Positions 15,198-22,760 are shown, numbered from the stretch's first letter. The stretch is 64,000 nucleotides of DNA from an uncultured Oscillospiraceae bacterium (GCA_947628315.1 CANQZJ010000002.1:1-64000), one strand, 5' to 3'. Notes: generated from the sequence alone by a model not told the origin. Made by a program: numbers and translations.

Positions 15198-15565
15198 AGA
15201 AACAACTGGAGCGGCTGCGGAAGTGGGCGGCCAGGAAGCTGGAGCGGGCTCGCCGGTGGGCCATCCGAAAGCTGGGCGGATATGTGATCGCAAGGGTGCC
15301 TCTCTATTGCTTTCAGCCGGCGGGAAAGTCTGAATATCTGAATGTCCGGGAGTTTTGGGCCGTCGATTACTGCCGGCGGGGACGGGGCGTGGTGTCGGAC
15401 ATATGGGATAGAGGGGTCGTTCAGAAAGACCTGGAATGGGAAATTATGAAGCTGCTGCGGGAGGCGGGTGCCATCACCTGGCAGGAGACGGAGGACTGGA
15501 CGGGAGATATTACGCAGATCCGGGCCAGGCTGGTAGTCGTAATGCCGAAGGAGTGCAGGCCATGA
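15194..15565 (+). CDS. hypothetical phage protein with basic amphipathic N-terminus
   Basis: A 123-residue protein beginning with repeated basic/tryptophan heptads (LRKWAARKLERARRWAIRKL), likely an amphipathic membrane- or nucleic-acid-binding helix. No family recognised. It overlaps the ASCH-like gene by 4 bp. Confidence 0.55.
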   Translation: MKKQLERLRKWAARKLERARRWAIRKLGGYVIARVPLYCFQPAGKSEYLNVREFWAVDYCRRGRGVVSDIWDRGVVQKDLEWEIMKLLREAGAITWQETEDWTGDITQIRARLVVVMPKECRP

Positions 15566-15687
15566 CGCGGCGGACGGTGAGCCCGGAGGCCCTGTCAGAT
15601 GAAGCCCTCGGCGAGCTGGTCAAGTGCCGCCTGGCCGAGTATGAACCGTACTGGACGCCCTGCATCATCGTTTGGGCGGATAACTGA
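15562..15687 (+). CDS. small hypothetical protein (41 aa)
   Basis: ATG with AAGGAG upstream and an overlap with the preceding stop. The product includes VSPEALSDEALGELVKCRLA and ends in a short hydrophobic segment (TPCIIVWADN). Support comes from tight operon packing. Confidence 0.5.
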   Translation: MTRRTVSPEALSDEALGELVKCRLAEYEPYWTPCIIVWADN

Positions 15688-15702
15688 GGAGGTGGGCGGA
15701 GA

Positions 15703-15891
15703 ATGAACCGCTTGACCTATGAAAGCAATATAGACGGCGTGGCAGACGTTGGTCTTAAGAATGGCGTCACCGTTGGCGACGCTGTGTGCAGACTGGCCGA
15801 CTATGAGAACACGGGACTGACGCCGGAGCAGGTATTGTGCCTGCGTTCCAGGCTGACCGAAATCATGAGGGAGATGGTCGGTCATGCGTGA
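15703..15891 (+). CDS. small hypothetical phage protein (62 aa)
   Basis: Begins MNRLTYES and ends with LADYENTGLTPEQVLCLRSR, a C-terminal pattern common among small phage proteins of Clostridia. GGAGGTGGGCGG precedes the ATG. Overlaps the YopX-like gene by 8 bp. Confidence 0.6.
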   Translation: MNRLTYESNIDGVADVGLKNGVTVGDAVCRLADYENTGLTPEQVLCLRSRLTEIMREMVGHA

Positions 15892-16357
15892 GATCCTTTT
15901 CCGAGGCAAGCGCCGGGACAACGGCCAGTGGGTGTACGGGTATCTGGTCAAGCGTCCCTCGGCAATCCAGATGCCGGGGTATGGCGGGCCGTGGTCCATC
16001 GAGGTTCCGCCCAGCGACCCGGAGGATGCCGGCGGGACGTACAACGTGGATCCCGACACCGTGGGCATGTGGACCGGGCTGACGGACAAGGCCGGCGGCC
16101 GGATCTACGAGGGGGACATCGTCACCGTCCAGAGGGCCGGGATGGAGTCCTATCTGTTCGTGGTGATGTTTGGCCCGTGCGGCGGGGTCCCCAACGCGGA
16201 CCACCCTGTGGGCTATGTCGGATTCCACTTCGCCCCGGCGAATCATGCGGCCTTCGGCCTGCGCAGCGACCCCTTGTACTGGCTGAACGCCTATGACGTC
16301 TGGGCAGTCGGCAACCGCTGGGATAACCCGAACCTGCTGGAGGAGGGCGAGCCATGA
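15884..16357 (+). CDS. YopX-family protein
   Basis: A 157-residue protein with the YopX layout: MREILFRGKRRDNGQWVYGY at the start, then QMPGYGG, then TVGMWTGLTDKAGGRIYEGD and IVTV. YopX proteins (named from the SPbeta prophage) are common in Firmicutes phages; their role is unknown. Confidence 0.85.
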   Translation: MREILFRGKRRDNGQWVYGYLVKRPSAIQMPGYGGPWSIEVPPSDPEDAGGTYNVDPDTVGMWTGLTDKAGGRIYEGDIVTVQRAGMESYLFVVMFGPCGGVPNADHPVGYVGFHFAPANHAAFGLRSDPLYWLNAYDVWAVGNRWDNPNLLEEGEP

Positions 16358-16548
16358 GCGGAAAAAATCCGTGCGACGTCTGCCCGTCCAGTCATAACTG
16401 CGAGGGTTGCGTGCTGAACCGGGCCTGGACGAAAAAGGGCGAGTGCGCTAACTATGAGTGCTTTTGCAACTATGAGTGCGGATGTCTGTTGTCCCTGGAT
16501 GGGGTTTGCAGGGCGTCCACCTGCTGTGAGGAGGTGCCGGAGCCATGA
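16354..16548 (+). CDS. 12-cysteine small protein
   Basis: Sixty-four residues with 12 cysteines, spaced as CxxC (7,10), CxxC (16,19), then C31, C36, C38, C42, C44, C52 and C57-C58. This suggests two or three zinc sites. ATGA overlaps on both sides hold it in the operon. No family recognised. Confidence 0.6.
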   Translation: MSGKNPCDVCPSSHNCEGCVLNRAWTKKGECANYECFCNYECGCLLSLDGVCRASTCCEEVPEP

Positions 16549-16727
16549 CTGACAGAGACGCGATGATCGTGCTGGAGAAGCGGCTGGCCTGCGAGGCCAT
16601 CCCGCTGGATGAGTGCGGCGCCCCGGACTGCGCCACCTGCCTGAACAACGTGAGCGCCGAGGACGTTCTGGCCGCCATGGCCGTGGCCCACCAGGCGCTG
16701 CGGGAGAAGGTGGAGGCGGGCTCATGA
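16545..16727 (+). CDS. small hypothetical phage protein (60 aa)
   Basis: Contains a CGAPDCATC cysteine cluster and an alanine-rich C-terminal helix (AEDVLAAMAVAHQALREKVE). Starts at an ATG overlapping the previous stop, with GGAGGTG upstream. Confidence 0.5.
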   Translation: MTDRDAMIVLEKRLACEAIPLDECGAPDCATCLNNVSAEDVLAAMAVAHQALREKVEAGS

Positions 16728-17176
16728 ACATCACCATCGACATCACCGACGAGGCCAAGGCCGCGCTGGATCGGCTGGCCGAACTGGTGGAGCGGCTGGA
16801 GCGGGTCTTGAACCGCCCGGACGCCCCTTCCGGCCCCTGCGGGGAGTTGCCGGCGGAGCCGGCTGAGGGGGCCTTGGCAGCCTTTGAGCCGGTAGGCGTG
16901 GAGGATCTGGCCTACATGCCGGACTTCAACGGGCGGGGCGCCGTTTCCAAGGGCGCCATCTGGGGCCGGATGGCGCGGTACCGCATGGCCCGCGGCCTGG
17001 GCTGCTGGGCGCCCCTGGCCAAGGAGCTGCACAAGTCCGACGACTGGGTGCGCTCCGTCTATCTGGGCGAGATCGCCGTGCCGCTGGCCGTCTGGCGGAA
17101 GATCGACCACGCCCTGGATCGCCTAGGCGCTCCGCCGGTGCCGGGGAAGGGGGCCGGCGGCGAAGATGGACGCTGA
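16724..17176 (+). CDS. hypothetical protein with HTH-like C-terminus
   Basis: A 150-residue protein. The N-terminal 28 residues form an amphipathic helix (AKAALDRLAELVERLERVL). The C-terminal part (APLAKELHKSDDWVRSVYLG, then VPLAVWRKIDHAL) has the rhythm of a helix-turn-helix. Between them, residues about 34-50 are encoded by a GC-hairpin repeat. Function unknown. Confidence 0.5.
   Translation: MNITIDITDEAKAALDRLAELVERLERVLNRPDAPSGPCGELPAEPAEGALAAFEPVGVEDLAYMPDFNGRGAVSKGAIWGRMARYRMARGLGCWAPLAKELHKSDDWVRSVYLGEIAVPLAVWRKIDHALDRLGAPPVPGKGAGGEDGR
16824..16873. repeat. diverged REP-like element inside a prophage gene
   Basis: Two hairpins (CCGGCCCCTGCGGGG and GCCGGCGGAGCCGGC) end with TGAGGGGGCC. 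The order is that of the reversed CCTCATCCG family at 60353-60405, but with changed stems. Confidence 0.4.
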
Positions 17177-17606
17177 CGTCACCGTCTGGTGCGGCCATGA
17201 CACCGCTTTCAACATCGCGTGGTCGAAACAGTACCTATTCATCAAGCGGATCAAACGGGAGCCGGACGGCAGGCTGCTGGAGTCTCTGGAGACATCTGTG
17301 AGTACGCCGGACGACCCGTCAAACCCCAGGCCGGCGGATGAGGTCATGGGCCACCCGGAGTCGGGCGGGGAGTTCACTCCGCCCACCGACCACGTTGTCC
17401 ATGCCGTGATGAGCGACTGCATCCTGTGCTCCCTGATCCACGCGGGCATCGCGCCCTGGCCCAGAGAGAAGCCCCTCGATCTGGCTATCCCCTGGGACAG
17501 CTACTGCGGCAGCTACGACGCGGGCTGCTGGCGCGAGGGCCTGACCTGCGACATCCGCGAGAAAATGGCCGCCCGGGCGGGCGGCAGGAAGGAGGTAACA
17601 CCATGA
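17166..17606 (+). CDS. hypothetical phage protein (146 aa)
   Basis: Has several cysteine and histidine residues (WCGHDTAFNIAW; SDCILCSLIHAG; GSYDAGCWREGLTCDIRE) but no motif I can name. It overlaps the previous gene by 11 bp. Confidence 0.5.
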   Translation: MDADVTVWCGHDTAFNIAWSKQYLFIKRIKREPDGRLLESLETSVSTPDDPSNPRPADEVMGHPESGGEFTPPTDHVVHAVMSDCILCSLIHAGIAPWPREKPLDLAIPWDSYCGSYDAGCWREGLTCDIREKMAARAGGRKEVTP

Positions 17607-17803
17607 CAAACGGTGATTGTGTTAGACGGTGGGCAGATGAAGATCTCGCCTACTTCACTGCGGGGCTTATAAAAAGGACGACTGAAGCCATTTGCAAAGA
17701 GATAGGCGTTGACTACACCGTGCCAGACGAGCACCTCAAAAACATGCGGGACGCATGGCTGGCGTGGCTGAAGCAGGAGGCGGACGGCGATGGGGAACCG
17801 TAA
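17603..17803 (+). CDS. small hypothetical phage protein (66 aa)
   Basis: A helical, acidic protein (CVRRWADEDLAYFTAGLIKR). GGAGG precedes the ATG, which overlaps the previous stop. It runs 14 bp into the HNH gene. Confidence 0.55.
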   Translation: MTNGDCVRRWADEDLAYFTAGLIKRTTEAICKEIGVDYTVPDEHLKNMRDAWLAWLKQEADGDGEP

Positions 17804-18176
17804 GCGGTGGACAGCGGCGGAGCGGGAGTCGGTATATCAAAAGACTGGCGGGCGCTGCGCCTACTGCGGCAAGGCAATCGAGCGGCGGCAAATGCAGATC
17901 GACCATGTGATTCCGATGGAGTTCTACGAGACGTATAAAGTAGTCGATGGGCGAGACCTGAACGATATGGACAACCTTCTCCCGGCCTGCCGCTCCTGCA
18001 ACAACTACAAAGACACCCTGACCCTGGACAAATTCAGGGCCGCTCTGGAGCATATGCCACTGGTGTTGGAGCGGGACAGCACCACATACCGGAACGCCGT
18101 GCGGTTTGGGCTGGTGACGCCGACACCGCACAAGGTGACATTCTATTTCGAGACGCTGAATGCTCGAACTCATTAG
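17790..18176 (+). CDS. HNH endonuclease
   Basis: A 128-residue nuclease with CAYC (residues 24-27), DHVIP (the first H of the ββα-metal site) and CRSCNNYKDTLT. The CxxC pairs bind structural zinc. Its location well before the terminase genes, separate from the second HNH gene at 19425, suggests a replication or recombination role, or a mobile nuclease. Confidence 0.85.
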   Translation: MGNRKRWTAAERESVYQKTGGRCAYCGKAIERRQMQIDHVIPMEFYETYKVVDGRDLNDMDNLLPACRSCNNYKDTLTLDKFRAALEHMPLVLERDSTTYRNAVRFGLVTPTPHKVTFYFETLNARTH

Positions 18177-18228
18177 TGACGCAGGGCTTTAGGCCTACGG
18201 TCTAATCCATCATCAGGAGGGACACCGT

Positions 18229-19029
18229 ATGGCCAAGGCCATCAAGCACATCACCGCGGGGCTGGTTCACTATGAGATCCTGGGCTCCGTCCCGGAGGGC
18301 ACGCCCGGAAGGACGCGCACCCGCCGGGGCGAGCCCACCAGCCGGGCGATGCAGTTCTGGAACGACAAGTGCTCCTGGCGGGAGCTGGAACTCAACCTGG
18401 CCGCCAACTTCGGGCCGGGGGACATGGTGATCACCGCCACCTTCGACGACGCCCACCTCCCCGACAGCCGGGCCGACGCCGGCAGGGCCTTCGGGGCCTT
18501 CGTCCGACGGGTGCGGGCCGCCCGGAAAAAGCGGGGCGAGGATCTCCGGTACATCTACTGCGTGGAGGGCTGGCACGGCGCCGCGCCGGACTCGGTGCTG
18601 GGCGACGACCGGGAGCTGGAGGACAGGCGTCTCCACATCCACTTCGTGGTCAACGGCACCGGGCCGGGAATGATGGAGGAGCTGCGCTCCCTCTGGCCCT
18701 TCGGCGGGTACCTCCGGGCGGAGCCCTTCGATATCCACTACGTGCGGGAGCTGGCCAAGTACATGACCAAGGAGGCCCGGGAGTTCGGACGGGCCAAGCC
18801 GGGGGAGCGCTCCTGGCGGGCCAGCCGGAACATGAAGCCCTACCAGGTGGAGTACGTGGAGATCCCCAGCGACTCCGTCACCCTGGCCCCGCCGGACGGC
18901 GCGGTGGACTACGAGTCCTTTACCGCCGTCAACCCCTACGGCTTCGCTCCCTGCGTGGGCGCCCGGTACCTGCTGTGGCCGTCGGAGCCAAAGCCGGCCT
19001 GGTCGTACACCAGGGGGCGGCATCGGTAG
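18229..19029 (+). CDS. HUH-type Rep-like endonuclease
   Basis: A 266-residue protein with the three rolling-circle Rep motifs: motif I ITATFDD (68-74), motif II LHIHFVV (His136 and His138 ligate the metal) and motif III YVRELAKYMTKEA (171-183; Tyr178 the likely nucleophile, Lys181 nearby). Known HUH proteins nick DNA at a specific hairpin and stay attached by the tyrosine. It stands alone after an HNH gene, with a twin-hairpin repeat overlapping its stop codon. Its co-occurrence with a DnaB/DnaD replication module is notable: it could start a switch to rolling-circle replication or act on the nearby hairpins. Confidence 0.75.
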   Translation: MAKAIKHITAGLVHYEILGSVPEGTPGRTRTRRGEPTSRAMQFWNDKCSWRELELNLAANFGPGDMVITATFDDAHLPDSRADAGRAFGAFVRRVRAARKKRGEDLRYIYCVEGWHGAAPDSVLGDDRELEDRRLHIHFVVNGTGPGMMEELRSLWPFGGYLRAEPFDIHYVRELAKYMTKEAREFGRAKPGERSWRASRNMKPYQVEYVEIPSDSVTLAPPDGAVDYESFTAVNPYGFAPCVGARYLLWPSEPKPAWSYTRGRHR

Positions 19030-19078
19030 GGGCCGCCCCGCGTGGCGGCCCAGGGACGGCACATGGGCCGTCCCCTAC
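19026..19078. repeat. twin-hairpin repeat, copy 2
   Basis: Fifty-three bases beginning GTAGGGGC and ending CCCCTAC, overlapping the stop codon of the HUH gene. It is in the same orientation as copy 3 and inverted relative to copy 1. Confidence 0.8.
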
Positions 19079-19110
19079 ATCAAAACGAACCGTTTTAATA
19101 ATTTTTGCTC

Positions 19111-19139
19111 TTGAAACACGTAATAATAATTAGAATATT
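19111..19139 (+). promoter_or_regulatory. possible promoter in AT-rich gap
   Basis: TTGAAA (19111-19116) and AATATT (19134-19139) are 17 bp apart within an AT-rich stretch (19079-19150) that contrasts with the GC-rich surroundings. It would drive only the zinc-ribbon gene, which ends at a terminator. Confidence 0.35.
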
Positions 19140-19163
19140 TACATAAAAAAGGAGTGAAAACAC

Positions 19164-19352
19164 TTGCCAACGGTGCGGGAATGTGGTAGACTGGTACCAG
19201 TGGAGGACGGCTATATCGGCTGCCCCTACTGCCGGCGGAACAAGCGGCTGATGCGGATCAGGCCCGACACCTTCGGGCGGAACATCCCCGCCTACTGCCG
19301 GGTCTGCAAACGAGAGCTAAAACTTGACATCGCCAAAGACGAGAGCCAATAG
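19164..19352 (+). CDS. cysteine-rich KTR-type zinc ribbon protein
   Basis: A 62-residue protein with CPYC (20-23) and CRVC (45-48), matching small cysteine-rich KTR-domain proteins of Firmicutes mobile elements. TTG start with AAAGGAG upstream. Its own AT-rich upstream region and downstream terminator make it an independent unit between the early genes and the packaging genes. Confidence 0.7.
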   Translation: MPTVRECGRLVPVEDGYIGCPYCRRNKRLMRIRPDTFGRNIPAYCRVCKRELKLDIAKDESQ

Positions 19353-19405
19353 GGCCACGGTCGGAGCGGCGCAAACGCGCTGCACGGTCGTGGCCTTTTT
19401 GTTTT
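19353..19405 (+). terminator. rho-independent terminator after zinc-ribbon gene
   Basis: GGCCACG (19353-19359) pairs with CGTGGCC; an inner GGCGC/GCGCT stem strengthens it, followed by TTTTTGTTTT. It separates early or moron transcription from the packaging genes. Confidence 0.75.
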
Positions 19406-19424
19406 GCCCGGAGGTGACAGCCCG

Positions 19425-19778
19425 ATGGCCTTAAAGCCCATGAGACCCTGCAAGCACCCAGGATGCGCCGCGCTGACCAGAGAGGGCTGGTGCCCGGCCC
19501 ACAAGCCCAGGTACGTCCGGGGCGACAGCGGGGAGTATCACGGCTGGTACAGCCTGCCGGTGTGGACGGAGGATCTCCGTCCGGGGCAACTGCTGGCGGA
19601 GCCCTTCTGCCGGGAGTGCGCCAAGAACGGCGTCCGCACCAGGGCCGCGGTGGTCGACCACGTGGAGCCCTTCCGGGGCGACTGGGCCAAGTTCACCGAC
19701 CGGGGCAATCTCCAGAGCCTGTGCAAGCGCTGCCACGACCGGAAGACGGCGCTGGAGCAGCGCCAGGGGAGACGGTAG
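19425..19778 (+). CDS. terminase-associated HNH endonuclease
   Basis: A 117-residue protein with an N-terminal Cys/His cluster (CKHPGCAALTREGWCPAH) and the HNH core (VVDHVEPFRGDWAKF, then LCKRCHDRKTALE). HNH proteins beside TerS/TerL in HK97-like phages stimulate terminase cleavage at cos. GGAGG lies 10 nt before the ATG; an upstream TTG at 19404 is possible. The stop codon is inside a twin-hairpin repeat. Confidence 0.88.
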   Translation: MALKPMRPCKHPGCAALTREGWCPAHKPRYVRGDSGEYHGWYSLPVWTEDLRPGQLLAEPFCRECAKNGVRTRAAVVDHVEPFRGDWAKFTDRGNLQSLCKRCHDRKTALEQRQGRR

Positions 19779-19827
19779 GGGCAGCCCCGTGTGGCTGCCC
19801 AGGGCCGGCACATGGGCCGGCCCCTAC
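19775..19827. repeat. twin-hairpin repeat, copy 3
   Basis: Fifty-three bases beginning GTAGGGGCAGCCCC and ending GGCCCCTAC, overlapping the stop of the HNH gene. The loop and hairpin order match copy 2. Confidence 0.8.
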
Positions 19828-19841
19828 GAGGGGGCGAGGAT

Positions 19842-19985
19842 GTGCTTATCGTGACTGTGGAGGTCTACGGCCCGGAGGGCCAGGGGGCCAAGGAGGCCAT
19901 CGCCATGCGCCTGGAGGATCTGGGCGGCGTGCGGGTGGTCAACGTGCGGGAGGTCGACGACCAGACGCGGATCGGCGGGCGGTGA
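19842..19985 (+). CDS. small hypothetical protein (47 aa)
   Basis: GTG start with GGGGGCGAGG upstream; product begins MLIVTVEVYGPEGQGAKEAI and is a compact α/β-like sequence. A longer frame would translate the repeat and is rejected. Function unknown. Confidence 0.45.
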   Translation: MLIVTVEVYGPEGQGAKEAIAMRLEDLGGVRVVNVREVDDQTRIGGR

Positions 19986-20212
19986 AAACGGCTCGGATCT
20001 GCGGGGCGGCGTCGGCCGGGAAGCTACGTGTGCGCCTCGGGGCGCACGGAGGCGCGGGCGGGCGCGGCGGTACCATCCGGGCCGCGGGGGCGCGGGGATC
20101 CTTGCGACCCTCCCCCCGGGGTAAGAAAATTTCGGGGACGATAGGGCAAGACCCCGAGCCGCCTCGAGTGTGAGAAAACTCGCCCCGATCAGGTTTTTGG
20201 GAGGTGCGGAAG
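19986..20212. other. very GC-rich gap before terS, candidate cos region
   Basis: About 225 bp with no convincing gene. It contains GC-rich tracts (GGCGCGGGCGGGCGCGG, CCCTCCCCCCGGGG) followed by AAGAAAATTTCGGGG and a CCCCGATC/GGGGACGAT-like mirror. In HK97-like phages with an HNH protein the cos site lies next to terS. A 64-codon frame starting at GTG 19982 is biased and lacks a family, so I do not call it. Confidence 0.35.
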
Positions 20213-20728
20213 GTGCCGACACCGGTGAAGTCCAGCGCGAATATGTCAAAGCACATGAGCCAGGCCGACCGGGAGGCCCGGGAGTCCGCCGAGAACGAGG
20301 TCACGCCAGACCGGGGACGTGAGGCTAAGCTGGTGAAGCCGGCCATCATGACCAAAAACGCCGCGGCCGGCCGGTACTGGAAGAACGTGCTGCAACGCAT
20401 GGAGGGCCTGGCCATCCTGGACGATTTGGACAGCGACGCCCTGGGCGTGTACTGCGTGATGATGGCCAGATACGAGAGCCAGTGCCGGCTGCTGGCCATC
20501 GCGGCCAAGAACCTGAAGGCCATCAAAGACGGGGATCCCGACGCCATCGCCGAGGCCACAGAGCAGCTGGACGCCGTCTCCGGGAAGATGCAGACCCTGG
20601 AGCGGAACATCCTGTCCTACGCTGAGAAGCTGGGCCTCACCCCGTCGGGCCGCGTCCGGCTGGCCCAGAAACGGGCGGAGGCGGCGGCCAAGGCGGCCGA
20701 CCCGGAGGGTGATCTCTTTGGGGACTGA
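20213..20728 (+). CDS. terS: terminase small subunit (P27 family)
   Basis: A 171-residue protein with the P27-type helical core (AAAGRYWKNVLQRMEGLAIL, then DALGVYCVMMARYESQCRLL) and a basic N-terminal region. It recognises the packaging site and recruits TerL. GTG start with GGGAGG 8 nt upstream. It overlaps terL by 11 bp. Confidence 0.88.
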   Translation: MPTPVKSSANMSKHMSQADREARESAENEVTPDRGREAKLVKPAIMTKNAAAGRYWKNVLQRMEGLAILDDLDSDALGVYCVMMARYESQCRLLAIAAKNLKAIKDGDPDAIAEATEQLDAVSGKMQTLERNILSYAEKLGLTPSGRVRLAQKRAEAAAKAADPEGDLFGD

Positions 20729-22532
20729 GACGAAGACCCGCCGCCAGTCCGGGCTCCACCACCCGGTGAGCGTGTACGCAAAGCAGGTCACCCAGGGCAA
20801 GCTCCGGCCCATGTGCTGCGAGTACGAGATCAAGGCCTGCCAGCGGCACCTGGACGACCTGAAGCGCCAGGGCACAAAGGACTTCCCCTACGTCTTCGAC
20901 ACCACCAGGGCAGACCGGATCATCCGCTGGTTCGGCCAGTGCCACCAGGTGCGGGGGGTGGAGCAGGGCCAGCCCATCCAGCTCCAGCCCTGGCAAATCT
21001 TTGATCTTTCCTGCGTTTATGGATGGGTCGAAATGAACAGCGGCGCCAGACGGTTCAACCGGACGTACAACAAGCGGGCGCGTGGAAACTTCAAAAGCAC
21101 CGAAAAATCCGGACAGGCGTTGTACCATATGTGCGCCGACGCCTGCTACCCGCCCTATGAACCGGACAAGACCGTGTTCGAGCTGGAGCCGGAGGTGGAG
21201 TGCGCGGCCGTGGACCGGGGGCAGGCCATGCGTGTTTTTGGCGACGCGAAGAAGATCGCCCTGGCCTCCCCCAACATCGCCAAGCGGCTGGTGGTGCCCA
21301 GGTCCAACCCCATCGTCCACAGGACCCGGGGCGGCTATATGCGGGCCCTGTCCAAGGACACCAAGAACAAGGACTCCGGCGCACCCTCTTACGCAGTAAT
21401 CGATGAATATCATGCTCACGCTGTCTCCGACATTTACGACATCTGTCTGAATAGCTTCGGTAAACGGCTTCAGCCGCTGATGGACGTAATCACCACCGCC
21501 GGGGACGACGCCCAGAGCAAGCCCTGCTACCGGGAGGAGCTGTATGCCAAGCAGGTGCTGGACGGCGCCGTGCGGGACGACACCTACTTCGTGATGATCC
21601 GGGAGCTGCCGGTGGGCGAGGATCCCCACGACCGCACCAAGTGGCTGTGGGCCAACCCCTGCCTCCGCTACCCCACCCAGTACAGCGAGATCCTGGGCAA
21701 GCAGATCGAGACCGAGCACAACGCCGCCTACAGCTCCAACGACCCCAACAAGATCCGGCAGTTCCTAACCCGGCGGATGTGTCAGTGGCAGACCGGCAGC
21801 GTCAACCGCTACCTGGACGAGCGGTGCATGAAGCTGGCTCATGAGGCCCAGGTGAGCCGGGAGGCTTTCGCCCAGCTCACCGACGGGCTGGAGTGCTGGT
21901 GCGGGTTCGATCTGGGCAAGCGCATCGACCTGTCCGGCGTGGGGGCCGTGTTCCTTCTCCCGGACGGGCGGGTGGCCGTGAAGGGCCACGGGTTCATGCC
22001 GGAGAATCGGGCGCAGCAGCACGAACACTCCGACCGTGTCCCCTACATCGCCTGGGCCAGGGATGGCTACTGCACCCTCACCCCCGGCGATGTGACCGAC
22101 AACTCCTACGTGGAGAACTGGATCTGCGCCGGCGAGCGGGACCACCGCTGGCGGGTCCAGGAGGTGGACTACGACGGCTATAATGCCGTTGACCTCAGCA
22201 TTAAGATGTGCGAGGCGCGGAACAACGAGGACTTCTGCGTGGAAATCCCCCAGACCTGCGCCGGGCAGAATATGGCCGTGAAGGGCTTTCGGGAACTGCT
22301 GTTGCAGGGAAAAATCGTCATTGAAGAAAACCCGCTGCTCATGTGGTGCCTGGCCAACGCCAATGAAGTGTTGAATAACTATGCCTTATCGAAGTTGAAT
22401 AAAAAACACAAGGACGACGCCGAGCGCATCGACCCGGTGGCCGCCATCATGAACGCCCTGGCCAGGGCCATGGTGCGGCGGGACAACCCCACCCTGGCGG
22501 ATCGGATCCAGCAGGGCGTGTGGAGTATGTGA
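20718..22532 (+). CDS. terL: terminase large subunit
   Basis: A 604-residue DNA-packaging motor. The ATPase half contains IQLQPWQIFDLSCVYGW, an adenine-binding region, Walker A-like ARGNFKST and Walker B YAVIDEYHAH. The C-terminal nuclease half has CGFDLGKRIDLSGVGAVF (first metal Asp) and a further acidic site around VDYDGYNAVD. TTG start with GGAGG 9 nt upstream, inside terS. Followed by a 250-bp non-coding region rather than directly by portal. Confidence 0.93.
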   Translation: MGTETKTRRQSGLHHPVSVYAKQVTQGKLRPMCCEYEIKACQRHLDDLKRQGTKDFPYVFDTTRADRIIRWFGQCHQVRGVEQGQPIQLQPWQIFDLSCVYGWVEMNSGARRFNRTYNKRARGNFKSTEKSGQALYHMCADACYPPYEPDKTVFELEPEVECAAVDRGQAMRVFGDAKKIALASPNIAKRLVVPRSNPIVHRTRGGYMRALSKDTKNKDSGAPSYAVIDEYHAHAVSDIYDICLNSFGKRLQPLMDVITTAGDDAQSKPCYREELYAKQVLDGAVRDDTYFVMIRELPVGEDPHDRTKWLWANPCLRYPTQYSEILGKQIETEHNAAYSSNDPNKIRQFLTRRMCQWQTGSVNRYLDERCMKLAHEAQVSREAFAQLTDGLECWCGFDLGKRIDLSGVGAVFLLPDGRVAVKGHGFMPENRAQQHEHSDRVPYIAWARDGYCTLTPGDVTDNSYVENWICAGERDHRWRVQEVDYDGYNAVDLSIKMCEARNNEDFCVEIPQTCAGQNMAVKGFRELLLQGKIVIEENPLLMWCLANANEVLNNYALSKLNKKHKDDAERIDPVAAIMNALARAMVRRDNPTLADRIQQGVWSM

Positions 22533-22539
22533 GACAATA

Positions 22540-22662
22540 TTCCGGTTTTCCGCCGGGCGACGGGGACGCCCGACATGGTGAAACCTCCTTTTCAGCATGC
22601 CGGCCCGGAGCGGGTTCTTTCCTTTTTTCTTTCCCGCTCCGGCGCCCGGCGGAGAGCCGGAA
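22540..22662. repeat. nested inverted-repeat structure between terL and portal
   Basis: Outer arms of 20 bp (22540-22559 and 22643-22662) match at 18 of 20 positions (TTCCGG..CGCCGGGCG). Immediately inside the right arm is a perfect 10-bp hairpin (CCGGAGCGGG 22605-22614 with 22633-22642) whose loop is pyrimidine-rich. The layout resembles a small miniature element or structured RNA. No gene is convincing here. Confidence 0.6.
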
Positions 22663-22671
22663 CACAGAATT

Positions 22672-22688
22672 GTGTCCGAATCGGACAC
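22672..22688. promoter_or_regulatory. 17-bp palindrome family, copy 2 (perfect)
   Basis: GTGTCCGA-A-TCGGACAC has perfect 8-bp arms. With flanks (GAATT before, CG after) it matches copy 3 at 42072-42088 at all but one position over 24 bp. Confidence 0.6.
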
Positions 22689-22710
22689 CGGGCCTTTAAG
22701 GGCGGATAAA

Positions 22711-22760
22711 ATCCCCCGGCCCTTCGGGCCACCCCCTTTTGCGAAAGGGGGCTTTAGCGG
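22711..22760. repeat. REP-like double hairpin upstream of portal genes
   Basis: GGCCCTTCGGGCC and CCCCCTTTTGCGAAAGGGGG lie side by side. Read on the other strand the unit would encode SPLKPPFAKGG-like peptides, a signature I associate with palindromic repeats of this bacterial group (recollection, not checked). Confidence 0.5.

Noticed and set aside
9552..19827. CRISPR array
   Set aside because: The repeats are three single units kilobases apart, palindromic over their whole length, with no spacers and no cas genes nearby.
19982..20173. Plus-strand frame in the GC-extreme gap before terS
   Set aside because: Low-complexity Gly/Ala/Arg product without family or SD; the gap fits a packaging site better.
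22379..22576. Minus-strand frame with GGAGG 7 nt before its ATG, opposite the end of terL
   Set aside because: Most of it is antisense to conserved terminase sequence and the peptide is a biased mirror translation; the SD-like GGAGG lies in the structured region and is probably chance.
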